Assembly: GCA_947475795.1 (NCBI GenBank)
Contig: CANJOX010000178.1
Coordinates: 1 to 6,692 of the forward strand
DNA from: Gemmatimonadota bacterium
Lineage (GTDB): Bacteria > Gemmatimonadota > Gemmatimonadetes > Gemmatimonadales > Gemmatimonadaceae
Direction: 5' to 3'
DNA length: 6,692 bases
The notes beneath the pieces are model-generated. The model was given only the letters and a program-made list of their open reading frames with translations, did no database searches and had not been told where the DNA came from. Within the stretch, counting starts at the first letter, position 1. Each line of letters starts with the position of its first letter. Of this stretch, positions 1 to 5,726 are shown piece by piece. The translations under genes and the position numbers were made by a program.

Positions 1-93
1 TGCTACCCTTGGAACATCCCTCAGGTCGTCCCCGCGCGCAACGGCCCACGGCGAATCGTCACCCGATTCCCATCGATAGCGGCCGTGCGACGT

Positions 94-103
94 CACAATT
101 GTG
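94..103. promoter_or_regulatory. Perfect 10-bp palindrome upstream of the serine hydrolase gene, possible operator
   Basis: CACAATTGTG is a perfect palindrome with an AT centre in otherwise GC-rich DNA, 31 bp before the chosen ATG at 135. The position suits an operator or an activator site near a promoter, but I see no convincing -35/-10 pair and no second copy in the window. A 10-bp palindrome can occur by chance. Confidence 0.2.
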
Positions 104-134
104 CTGGTTGCCGCACCTTCACACCCTCCCGTTC

Positions 135-1181
135 ATGACCTCCGTCACTGGCGGCATCGCGAGTCATGCGGCACGCCGCATCACACGCCATATCACACAG
201 CGCACGATCGTCGCCATCGCGGGCGTGGCTGCGTCCTGTGCGGTGCTCGGTGCGCAGCAACAACCACCGGCACCCTCAGCTGCGCAACCTCCGGCAAGCA
301 CGTCCGCGGCCAGCGGCGCCCTGCAGCAGCTGCTGGATGGGGAACTCGCACGCTTTCCCGGCACCTCGGGGATCTGGGTCAAGCATCTGACCACCGGCGA
401 GGAGGCGGGTGTGCGCGCCGACGTCCCGTTCAACTCGGCCAGTGTGATCAAGATTCCCGTGCTCGTACTCGCGATGCAGCTCGCCGACCGCGGCGTGCTG
501 TCGCTGCGCGACCGCATCACGATCACCGCCGACGACGTGCGTGGCGGCTCGGGCGTGTTGCGCTATCACGATGCGGGGCTGCAGCCCACGCTGCGCGATG
601 TCCTGCTGCAGATGATCATCACGAGCGACAACACGGCCACGGACCTCGCCATCGCGAAGGTGGGGGGCGTGGCAGCGGTGAACACGTGGCTGGCGGCTAA
701 CGGCCAGAGCGAGGCGCTGTCGCTGACCATGACGACCGGCGAGCTGTTCGCGAAGTACGCGGCGCTGCCCGACCGTGCCGCGTCGAATGCCCGCACGATC
801 GGCGACCGCCGCTATTGGCTGGGCGCCATGACCCCGCGGGCTACCGGGCGCATGCTCGAGGCGATGCAACGGTGCGCCGACGGGACGGCCACGGCGCCGC
901 TCATCACCACGACGGCGTCGTGCACCGACATTATGCGCATGATGCGCGCCCAGCAGTCGGGGGCACGTCGCCTGCCGCATTTTCTCGACGTGCCCGTGGC
1001 GCACAAGACCGGCGACTTCCCGCCGGTGGTGGCGAACGACGTGGGCGTGATCTACACCGCGTCGGGGCCGGTCGTCGTGGCCTTCTTCTCGAACGACATC
1101 CGCGGACCGTACGGCGAAGCGGAAGACCTGATCGGCCGCACGGCGCAGCGCATCGTGGAATACTTCGGGCGGCGGCCGTAA
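135..1181 (+). CDS. Exported class A beta-lactamase-fold serine hydrolase
   Basis: Predicted periplasmic serine hydrolase of the beta-lactamase/PBP-like superfamily, 348 aa. The open frame extends upstream to 9, but ATG 135 gives a proper signal peptide: Arg-rich start, hydrophobic stretch about residues 24-40, likely cleavage near A40 before QQQPP. Cys35 (AASC) makes a lipoprotein site possible but weak. A Pro/Ala/Ser linker (41-60) leads into the catalytic domain. The active-site triad of motifs is complete: S103-V-I-K106 (SxxK, nucleophile and base), S164-D-N166 (SDN) and K291-T-G293 (KTG). The Glu166-Asn170 pair that drives deacylation in true class A enzymes is not evident: the equivalent stretch reads SLTMTTGELF, with only E203 nearby. 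Cys247 and Cys263 are the only cysteines after the signal and could form a disulfide. It may be a penicillin-binding or poorly turning-over enzyme rather than an efficient lactamase. No Shine-Dalgarno is visible. It is transcribed towards the M20 peptidase gene. Confidence 0.88.
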   Translation: MTSVTGGIASHAARRITRHITQRTIVAIAGVAASCAVLGAQQQPPAPSAAQPPASTSAASGALQQLLDGELARFPGTSGIWVKHLTTGEEAGVRADVPFNSASVIKIPVLVLAMQLADRGVLSLRDRITITADDVRGGSGVLRYHDAGLQPTLRDVLLQMIITSDNTATDLAIAKVGGVAAVNTWLAANGQSEALSLTMTTGELFAKYAALPDRAASNARTIGDRRYWLGAMTPRATGRMLEAMQRCADGTATAPLITTTASCTDIMRMMRAQQSGARRLPHFLDVPVAHKTGDFPPVVANDVGVIYTASGPVVVAFFSNDIRGPYGEAEDLIGRTAQRIVEYFGRRP

Positions 1182-1192
1182 CCGCCGCCCGG
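1165..1192. terminator. GC hairpin between convergent genes, likely bidirectional terminator
   Basis: CGGGCGGCGG (1166-1175) and CCGCCGCCCG (1182-1191) are perfect inverted repeats around a 6-nt loop, extendable by one G-T pair (1165/1192). The loop holds the TAA stop of the forward gene (1179-1181), and the M20 stop lies 5 bp beyond the outer pair. No T-tract follows on either strand, so it is not a textbook intrinsic terminator, but its place between two converging genes fits bidirectional termination or 3'-end protection. Confidence 0.6.
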
Positions 1193-1196
1193 TGCC

Positions 1197-2510
1197 TTAC
1201 GGGACGATCTTCGCGGGCGGCACGATCTTGATCCCGTCGGCGAACGTGGCGGTGAGCAGGTAGAGCAGCTTCGTGGACGGCAGCGCACTCGACGCCAGCG
1301 CGAACTCGGTGAGCTGGTGCGCCCCGTTCGCTTTCGAACCACCGATGGCGATGCTGGGGATCTTGCGCACCACGCCCGGATTGGCATCGGTCGCGCCCGT
1401 GGCCACCGCTTCCGACGCACCCGGCATCCCCGGCGTCATGCCGAGCGCCCGGTTGATGTCGATCGCGGTCTGCACCAGCGGGTGCGCGCGGGCCCCTTCG
1501 AGCTGCTTCTCCGTCCCGCCGGCGCCGCTCTTCTGCTCGATCTCGACCTTCAGTCCAACCTTCTGCTCGGCCGCCACTTCCTGCGTAATACGCGTGATCG
1601 TGCGGTCCAGCGAATCGAGCAGCACGGGATCGGAGCTGCGCAGATCGACCGTGAAGTAGAGCTCCTGCGGCACGGCGTTGAAGATGGTGCCGCCGTGAAT
1701 CTGACCGATGTTCATCACCGCCCCGTTGGGGAGCGCCTCGAACTGCAGCTGATACAGCCGGTCGATCGCCTTCGCGACCGCCTTCACCGGCGTCGGAATG
1801 CCGCGCGACGACAGCGTATGTGCGCCGGGATGCGTGAACACGTACTTGGTCCAGTAGATGCCCAGGGCGCCGTACGCCACGCTGCCGTACGAGCCGTCGG
1901 GCACGATGAGCAGATCGGGCTTGGCGTTGTGCTGCAACCAATACTCCATCCCCTTGAGACCCAGCTCTTCCTGCACCGTGCCGATGAAGATGATGTCGCC
2001 CTTGCTGGTGAACTTGGTGGCGTTCATCACCCGCAGCGTGGCGAGCATGTTCGCCACCGAGGCCGTGTTGTCACCCACGCCGGGTGCGAACAGCGTGTCA
2101 CCGGAGCGCCGCACTTTCGTGTTCGTTTCCGGCGGGAATACGATGTCGGTGTGCGCGGCGATCACGATCGTGGGGCCGCCACCGGTGCCTTTGCGCACGC
2201 CGGTCACGTTGCCGATGGAATCCACCGATACCGCGAGCCCTTCCTGTTCGAACACCTTCTTTACGTAGGCGCCGCGCTGCTGCTCGAGCCGTGATTTCCC
2301 CGGCATTTCAGCGATGCGGATCCACTCCTCTACCTGCTGCGGGAACTGCTGGTCGAGACGCGCGAGCCCCGATGCGACGTCGGCGCGCTTGAGCAGCGCA
2401 GGGTTCCAGCTGGTGGGGAACGTCTGCGCCGCGAGCAACGACGCGACGGTGAGCGAGAACGACAGCGACAGCGCCGCACAGACGGCGGCGTAACGGACGG
2501 GACGACGCAT
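1197..2510 (-). CDS. Exported M20-family metallopeptidase
   Basis: Predicted dizinc exopeptidase of the M20 family (peptidase T / carboxypeptidase / deacylase group), 437 aa. A signal peptide covers residues 1-28 (MRRPVRY, hydrophobic 8-27, likely cut LLAA-QT), so it should act in the periplasm or outside. The metal site is intact: H120-x-D122, D147 in GVGDN, the E181-E182 pair (catalytic base plus ligand), D205 in VPDG, and H398 near the C-terminus (GAHQLTEFA). G372-A-T-D-A-N377 matches the conserved late M20 motif. The lid/dimerisation domain spans about 212-325, with HPGAHTLSSRG at 227-237. Substrate is undetermined; M20 enzymes remove single residues from small peptides or hydrolyse N-acyl amino acids. 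It starts 17 bp after the amidase stop on the same strand with no Shine-Dalgarno, pointing to one mRNA and a shared role in breaking down exported or external peptides. Confidence 0.92.
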   Translation of the reverse strand: MRRPVRYAAVCAALSLSFSLTVASLLAAQTFPTSWNPALLKRADVASGLARLDQQFPQQVEEWIRIAEMPGKSRLEQQRGAYVKKVFEQEGLAVSVDSIGNVTGVRKGTGGGPTIVIAAHTDIVFPPETNTKVRRSGDTLFAPGVGDNTASVANMLATLRVMNATKFTSKGDIIFIGTVQEELGLKGMEYWLQHNAKPDLLIVPDGSYGSVAYGALGIYWTKYVFTHPGAHTLSSRGIPTPVKAVAKAIDRLYQLQFEALPNGAVMNIGQIHGGTIFNAVPQELYFTVDLRSSDPVLLDSLDRTITRITQEVAAEQKVGLKVEIEQKSGAGGTEKQLEGARAHPLVQTAIDINRALGMTPGMPGASEAVATGATDANPGVVRKIPSIAIGGSKANGAHQLTEFALASSALPSTKLLYLLTATFADGIKIVPPAKIVP

Positions 2511-2527
2511 GATGGATGAGGTCGGAG

Positions 2528-4288
2528 TTACGGAAACAGCGGCGGGGCGATGCGCTTCTTCGTGGCCTGTTCGAAGGCATATGCCAGACCGACGAGCGTG
2601 GGCTCACCGCATGCCGACGCGGTGAAGCTGATCCCGAAGGGGGCGGGGCGCGGGGTGAAGCCCGCCGGGAACGCCTGGGCGCCCTGCCCGGCCGGAACCG
2701 GCAGCAGCGCATACGGCACAGTAATGGACGGATATCCCGGACGCGCGCCGATGTTGGCGCTGCTCACGCCCGGGAACAGCAGCGCATCCAGCTGATGCGC
2801 CTTCATCGCGGCGTCGATACCGCGCGTGGCCGAGAGCAGGATGTCCTTGCGCCGATCGGCCTCGTAGCGCGACTTGTCGGCTTGCACGTCCATCTCGTCG
2901 GAGATGTCGAGCAGTGCCTGCCCGTACTTGATGGCACCGGCACGCTGGTGCGCGATGTTCCACTGGCGCAGCCCCGTCAGCGACGGCACCGGCGCCTTGT
3001 CGCCCAGCAGCGCCAGCCACGCGTTGAAGTCGCGCTTCATGCCGTACTTGAAGGCGATCGAGCAGTCGGCATCGCGCCCCTTGGCCTGTTCCAGGCCACT
3101 GCAGGGGTTCCAGTTCAGGAAGTTGTCGGCCGGGACCGGCTCCACCACGCTCGGGATGTCGGCCGGATCCACCACGATGGCGCCCTGTGCTTTCAGCACG
3201 GCGATCACCTCGTCCATCGCGGCGTGCTGCGCGGGGCTCAAACCACCACGCGGCGTGCTGCTGCCCCCGGCCGGCGGCACGGTGGGCTCGTAGAAGAACG
3301 CGCGGGGGATGCCGATCCGCGCCCCCTTCAGTTTGCCCGCGTCGAGAAAGGCGGTGTAGTCGTTGCGGGGCGGCGGGGTGCACACCTTCGTGGCGGCATC
3401 ATTCGCGTCGGGGGCCGTCCCTTCCAGCGCCCCCAGCATGATCGCCGCGTCGCGCACCGTGCGCGTCATCGGGCCGGGGGTGTCCTGATCGGCGGTGATC
3501 GGAATCACGCCGTAGCGGCTCACGCGCCCCACGGTCGGCTTGATCCCCACCAGAAAATTCTGCTGCGCCGGGCTGAGAATCGACCCCGACGTTTCCGTGC
3601 CCACGTTGCCGGCCCAGAAGCTCACGCTGGTGCCCACGCCCGAACTCGAGCCACCGGTGTTCAGGACCGGGCGTCCGTCAAAGAAGGTCTCGCGCGGATC
3701 GCGCCGCGGATCCCACGGGTTCATGCCGTAGCCGGTGAGTCCCGTGTAGTTGCCGGGCATCCCCGACGCCGTCCAGTTCGCGAGTTCGGTGAGCTGCGTC
3801 TTGGCGATGATGATCGCGCCGGCCGCCTTCAGGTGGCGCGTGACCGTGGCGTCGTAGGGTGGCAGCAGATCGCCGAAAGCGAGGGCGCCGCCCGACGTCA
3901 CCATCTCCATCGTCTGGATGTTGTCCTTGAGCGCGATCGGGATGCCGTGCAACGGTCCGCGCACGCGTCCGGCGGCCCGTTCGCGGTCGAGCGAATCCGC
4001 AATCGCCAGGGCGCGCGGATTCACCGTGATCACCGCGTTCAGCTTGTCCTCATACGTGGCGATACGGGCCAGATACTGCTGCACGATCTCACGCGAGGTG
4101 ATGCGCTTCTGCTCGAGGGCGGTGCGCAGATCGGCGAGGCTGGTTTCCAGCACGGACACGGGGGCAGCGGCCGCCGGCCGCTGGCCCGCGAGCGGCGCCG
4201 CGCGGCACACGAACGCCGCCGCGAGCACGGCGGCGGCGGGGGCCACCCGGGAAATCCGGGTGCGCGCAGAGAGGTTGAAAAGAGGCAT
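2528..4288 (-). CDS. Exported amidase-signature family hydrolase, peptide-amidase-like
   Basis: 586-aa amidase-signature enzyme using a Ser-cisSer-Lys triad to hydrolyse C-N amide bonds. K121 lies in GIPIALKDN, the cis-Ser is S214 in GGSSSG, and the nucleophile is S236 in GTETSGSI. The two serines are 22 residues apart, two fewer than the 24 of GatA, FAAH and MAE2. A segment at about 194-210 (DPRRDP...DGRPVLN) is inserted before the glycine-serine motif. The following KPTVGRVSRYGVIPITADQDTPGP stretch (about 250-273) resembles peptide amidase and related secreted amidases more than GatA, and no amidotransferase partners lie nearby. Residues 1-36 look like a signal peptide (basic start, hydrophobic 16-33), implying export. 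Substrate is unknown: C-terminally amidated peptides or other amides are plausible. It leads the pair with the M20 peptidase. An unrelated open frame runs antisense across it; the motifs settle that this strand is coding. Confidence 0.92.
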   Translation of the reverse strand: MPLFNLSARTRISRVAPAAAVLAAAFVCRAAPLAGQRPAAAAPVSVLETSLADLRTALEQKRITSREIVQQYLARIATYEDKLNAVITVNPRALAIADSLDRERAAGRVRGPLHGIPIALKDNIQTMEMVTSGGALAFGDLLPPYDATVTRHLKAAGAIIIAKTQLTELANWTASGMPGNYTGLTGYGMNPWDPRRDPRETFFDGRPVLNTGGSSSGVGTSVSFWAGNVGTETSGSILSPAQQNFLVGIKPTVGRVSRYGVIPITADQDTPGPMTRTVRDAAIMLGALEGTAPDANDAATKVCTPPPRNDYTAFLDAGKLKGARIGIPRAFFYEPTVPPAGGSSTPRGGLSPAQHAAMDEVIAVLKAQGAIVVDPADIPSVVEPVPADNFLNWNPCSGLEQAKGRDADCSIAFKYGMKRDFNAWLALLGDKAPVPSLTGLRQWNIAHQRAGAIKYGQALLDISDEMDVQADKSRYEADRRKDILLSATRGIDAAMKAHQLDALLFPGVSSANIGARPGYPSITVPYALLPVPAGQGAQAFPAGFTPRPAPFGISFTASACGEPTLVGLAYAFEQATKKRIAPPLFP

Positions 4289-4289
4289 A

Positions 4290-4302
4290 CGCCAAAGTGG
4301 CG
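4290..4302. other. Small hairpin directly before the amidase start codon
   Basis: CGCCA-AAG-TGGCG (4290-4302) is a perfect 5-bp stem with a 3-nt loop, ending one base from the amidase ATG (4286-4288), where a ribosome-binding site would be expected. It might reduce or tune initiation. It is short and may be chance in GC-rich DNA. Confidence 0.3.
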
Positions 4303-4310
4303 ACGAATCG

Positions 4311-4355
4311 CACCCGCGTCCATCGCACCGGCGTCCATCGCACCGGCGTCCATCG
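4311..4355. repeat. Three 15-bp direct tandem repeats in the spacer between pentapeptide and amidase genes
   Basis: CACCGGCGTCCATCG occurs exactly at 4326-4340 and 4341-4355; the first unit at 4311-4325 differs at one base (CACCCGCGTCCATCG). Each unit carries a reverse-strand ATG, and the 15-bp period would encode a repeated MDAGA in one leftward frame. That frame is out of register with the amidase, so the repeat is not an N-terminal extension of it. The repeat lies in the 98-bp spacer (4289-4386). The last unit also forms the left arm of GCGTCC (4346-4351) / GGACGC (4357-4362), a 6-bp hairpin that might help end the pentapeptide transcript. Confidence 0.85.
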
Positions 4356-4386
4356 CGGACGCGGACCGCGCGTGGGGTGGTGCGCG

Positions 4387-4959
4387 TTAGTCGGCCCGCA
4401 CGTCCAGCCCCAGCGCCTGCGCAATCGTGAGCGCCTGCTGTACGTCGATGATGGCGCCGGCCAGGCGCACGCTGCCGGGATCAAGTGTACTGAGGTCGCT
4501 GCCGCGCAGGTCGCAGTCGGTGAAATCGGCGCCTTCCAGCGCGGCGCCCGACAGATCCGTGTCGCGCACCGATCCGTCGCGACAGCGCGCGCGGGTGAGA
4601 TCAGCCTCGCGCAACCGCACGCCGCGAAAGCGCGCCCGCGACAGATCGGCACCGGCCAGCCCCACATGCGACCAGTTGCCGCCCGCGACCTCCATGAGGT
4701 CGAAGGTGCACCGGCGGAAATTGCTCCCCACGAACTTGCAGTCGGTAAACCGGGCCTCGAAGAACGAGCAGTTGGTGAAAGTGCAGTTCACGAACGCCGC
4801 GTCGGTGTGCACCGAACAGTTGAACTGCGCCCCCTGAAAGGTGCAGTCGGTGAACACCGCGCCGCGGTTCACCAGTTCGGTGGCCTCGAGATCGGAAAAC
4901 CGGACGGCGGTGTGCGTCTGCCCCGAGATGTCCTGTCCTTCCCAGTCGGTGGTACTCAT
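4387..4959 (-). CDS. Pentapeptide-repeat protein, Qnr/McbG/MfpA-like
   Basis: 190-aa cytosolic pentapeptide-repeat protein, expected to fold as a right-handed four-sided beta-helix. Every fifth residue from F36 to L156 is the central position, 25 consecutive pentapeptides without a break. Centres are Phe in the first half (36, 41, 46, 56-86) and mostly Leu in the second, with H51, V91, W96, C126 and V131 as exceptions; the i-2 residues are mainly Ala or Cys. The end (GSDLSTLDPGSVRLAGAIID, then QQALTIAQALGLDV) resembles the capping strand and short C-terminal helix of Qnr and McbG, which mimic DNA and shield gyrase/topoisomerase IV. Length is close to McbG and MfpA. Net charge is about -9, but nine Arg fall between 108 and 132, unusual for a pure DNA mimic. 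Gyrase protection is inference only; many such proteins have no known function. Its ATG overlaps the stop of a 40-aa ORF (ATGA), suggesting coupled translation. Confidence 0.88.
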   Translation of the reverse strand: MSTTDWEGQDISGQTHTAVRFSDLEATELVNRGAVFTDCTFQGAQFNCSVHTDAAFVNCTFTNCSFFEARFTDCKFVGSNFRRCTFDLMEVAGGNWSHVGLAGADLSRARFRGVRLREADLTRARCRDGSVRDTDLSGAALEGADFTDCDLRGSDLSTLDPGSVRLAGAIIDVQQALTIAQALGLDVRAD

Positions 4960-5078
4960 CGGGACGGCCGGCTGAACACGGCGCCGTGCGGAATCCCCGC
5001 CCCGCGGCGGCCGGCGGCAACCAGCAAGCCGGTGAACAGTGACGCGACGATGATCGGTGCACGGAGCGGGATCAGCAT
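4956..5078 (-). CDS. Putative 40-aa single-pass membrane protein
   Basis: Short open frame starting MLIPLRAPII and ending FSRPSR. Residues 8-23 (PIIVASLFTGLLVAAG) form one hydrophobic segment long enough for a minimal transmembrane helix, followed by RRG; an Arg also precedes it at position 6. It begins 8 bp after the stop of the 61-aa zinc protein and its TGA overlaps the ATG of the pentapeptide gene as ATGA. It is in a different frame from both neighbours, so it is not an extension of either. GC by codon position (28, 24 and 34 of 40 for positions 1, 2 and 3) shows the periodicity expected of coding DNA in a GC-rich genome. No good Shine-Dalgarno is present. I do not recognise a family. It could be a chance ORF, but position, coupling and composition all favour a real gene. 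Confidence 0.5.
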   Translation of the reverse strand: MLIPLRAPIIVASLFTGLLVAAGRRGAGIPHGAVFSRPSR

Positions 5079-5086
5079 GCGCTGAT

Positions 5087-5272
5087 CTACTCGGTCACCG
5101 TGCGACCCGCCACGAGTTCGGCCTTTTCACGGAAGCTGAAGATCGCGCCGCACTGCGTGCACACGTAGCTGCCGGTGCGCTCGCCGAGGTCGTACTCCTT
5201 CGAAAAGGCCGGATGATCACAGGGCTGCGCCCCCCAAGCGGCCTGAAGGGCAAGCGCGCGTTTCTTCTGCAT
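5087..5272 (-). CDS. Small CxH/CxxC zinc-binding protein, 61 aa
   Basis: Small soluble protein with four likely zinc ligands: C18-D-H20 and C38-T-Q-C41, in the arrangement CDHP...EYDLGERTGSYVCTQCG. This resembles short zinc-ribbon proteins of unknown role found in many bacteria, with one His replacing a usual Cys. A basic N-terminus (MQKKR) and a Glu/Arg-rich C-terminus flank the ribbon; there is no signal peptide. Such ribbons often bind nucleic acid or another protein, but nothing here fixes the partner. It lies 8 bp upstream of the 40-aa ORF and thus heads the compact set ending in the pentapeptide gene. No Shine-Dalgarno is visible before the ATG. Confidence 0.72.
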   Translation of the reverse strand: MQKKRALALQAAWGAQPCDHPAFSKEYDLGERTGSYVCTQCGAIFSFREKAELVAGRTVTE

Positions 5273-5296
5273 GACGTCGTGGCTGAGGTGCGGGAC

Positions 5297-5320
5297 GCAC
5301 AGGCCACGAGCGGCCTGTGC
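5297..5320. terminator. Perfect 9-bp hairpin between DUF2007-like and zinc-protein genes
   Basis: GCACAGGCC (5297-5305) and GGCCTGTGC (5312-5320) pair perfectly around a 6-nt loop, in the 81-bp gap (5273-5353). On the leftward strand it lies 33 bp after the stop of the DUF2007-like gene and 24 bp before the start of the zinc gene, so it could end the first transcript or attenuate read-through. There is no T-tract. Confidence 0.5.
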
Positions 5321-5353
5321 TGGTGCAAGCTAGCAGGTTCCCGCCGTGACGTA

Positions 5354-5626
5354 CTACTCGACGATCTCCTGCTCTTCTTCGTCGTCGTGCACCACCACGT
5401 TCTCCCCCACATCCTCCAGCACGTCGCGCGCGTCGGCCGCGTAGCCCTCAGGCACCAGCACAGAGACCCCGCGCGCCGTCGCCCCCTGAAAGCCGGGGCC
5501 GAAGATCCCGACCGTGTCATTGTTGTCGCGCATCGCGGGAATCTCCGCCGCTTCGAGACGGGCGATGATCATGTCCGCCTCGAGACCGGAGGGGACGGTG
5601 ATGAGGACGTGCCAGGCATTCGTCAT
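5354..5626 (-). CDS. DUF2007-like small protein
   Basis: 90-aa cytosolic protein resembling DUF2007 ('putative prokaryotic signal transducing protein', Pfam PF09413), a ferredoxin-like small domain with no firm biochemical role. The pattern WHVLITVPSGLEADMIIARLEAAEIPA (about 5-31) fits the family: a strand, then a helix through which the domain 'looks up' identity, then a short-loop strand; GVSVLVPEGYAADARDVLED (about 53-72) is the second strand-helix unit. The last ten residues (DDEEEQEIVE) are a very acidic tail. An upstream in-frame ATG at 5638 would add MERR, but GGAG lies six bases before the 5626 ATG, overlapping that upstream codon's neighbourhood, so I prefer 5626. It is flanked by hairpins on both sides and may be its own transcription unit. 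Confidence 0.72.
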   Translation of the reverse strand: MTNAWHVLITVPSGLEADMIIARLEAAEIPAMRDNNDTVGIFGPGFQGATARGVSVLVPEGYAADARDVLEDVGENVVVHDDEEEQEIVE

Positions 5627-5632
5627 ACGGCG

Positions 5633-5636
5633 CTCC
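5633..5636 (-). promoter_or_regulatory. Shine-Dalgarno GGAG that decides the start of the DUF2007-like gene
   Basis: GGAG on the leftward strand, six bases (CGCCGT) before the ATG at 5626-5624. It lies just inside the alternative upstream ATG at 5638-5636 and therefore supports the downstream start. It is the only clear Shine-Dalgarno among the starts in this window. Confidence 0.55.
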
Positions 5637-5648
5637 ATTGGGTGGGAT

Positions 5649-5668
5649 GCGCGGTCGCGTGACCGCGC
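5649..5668. terminator. Perfect 8-bp hairpin between yjdM and the DUF2007-like gene
   Basis: GCGCGGTC (5649-5656) and GACCGCGC (5661-5668) pair perfectly around GCGT, within the 100-bp gap 5627-5726. It is 58 bp past the yjdM stop and 12 bp before the GGAG of the next gene. It could terminate yjdM or act as a 5' leader structure on the next mRNA; no T-tract is present. Confidence 0.4.
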
Positions 5669-5726
5669 CTCGTCATACTCGGCGCACCGCCTCGGCGTTC
5701 CCGTGCTGGGCGGTCTCGCCTCGCCC

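Noticed and set aside
9..134. N-terminal extension of the serine hydrolase to ATG 9
   Set aside because: The 42 added residues are not signal-like and would bury the clear signal peptide that begins near 135.
931..2294. Long overlapping frames on both strands around the M20 gene (leftward 931-1941, forward 1317-2294)
   Set aside because: Both are Arg/His/Ala-rich with no motifs, while the M20 frame carries every metal ligand in order.
4039..4353. Leftward frame starting MDAGAMDAGAMDAGA from the 15-bp repeats
   Set aside because: It is out of register with the amidase and runs into its coding sequence in a shadow frame; the repeated pentapeptide merely reflects the tandem DNA repeat.
4311..4355. 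CRISPR-like array
   Set aside because: The 15-bp units are contiguous, with no spacers; this is a simple tandem repeat.
2516..4390. 624-codon forward open frame antisense to the amidase, longer than the amidase itself
   Set aside because: It has no recognisable domain and is rich in Arg, His and Gly as expected of a shadow frame in high-GC DNA; the reverse strand holds a full amidase signature and signal peptide.
135..4959. Mobile resistance island (lactamase-like plus Qnr-like genes)
   Set aside because: There are no transposase, integrase, terminal repeats or composition shift; both genes look chromosomal and sit on opposite strands separated by metabolic genes.
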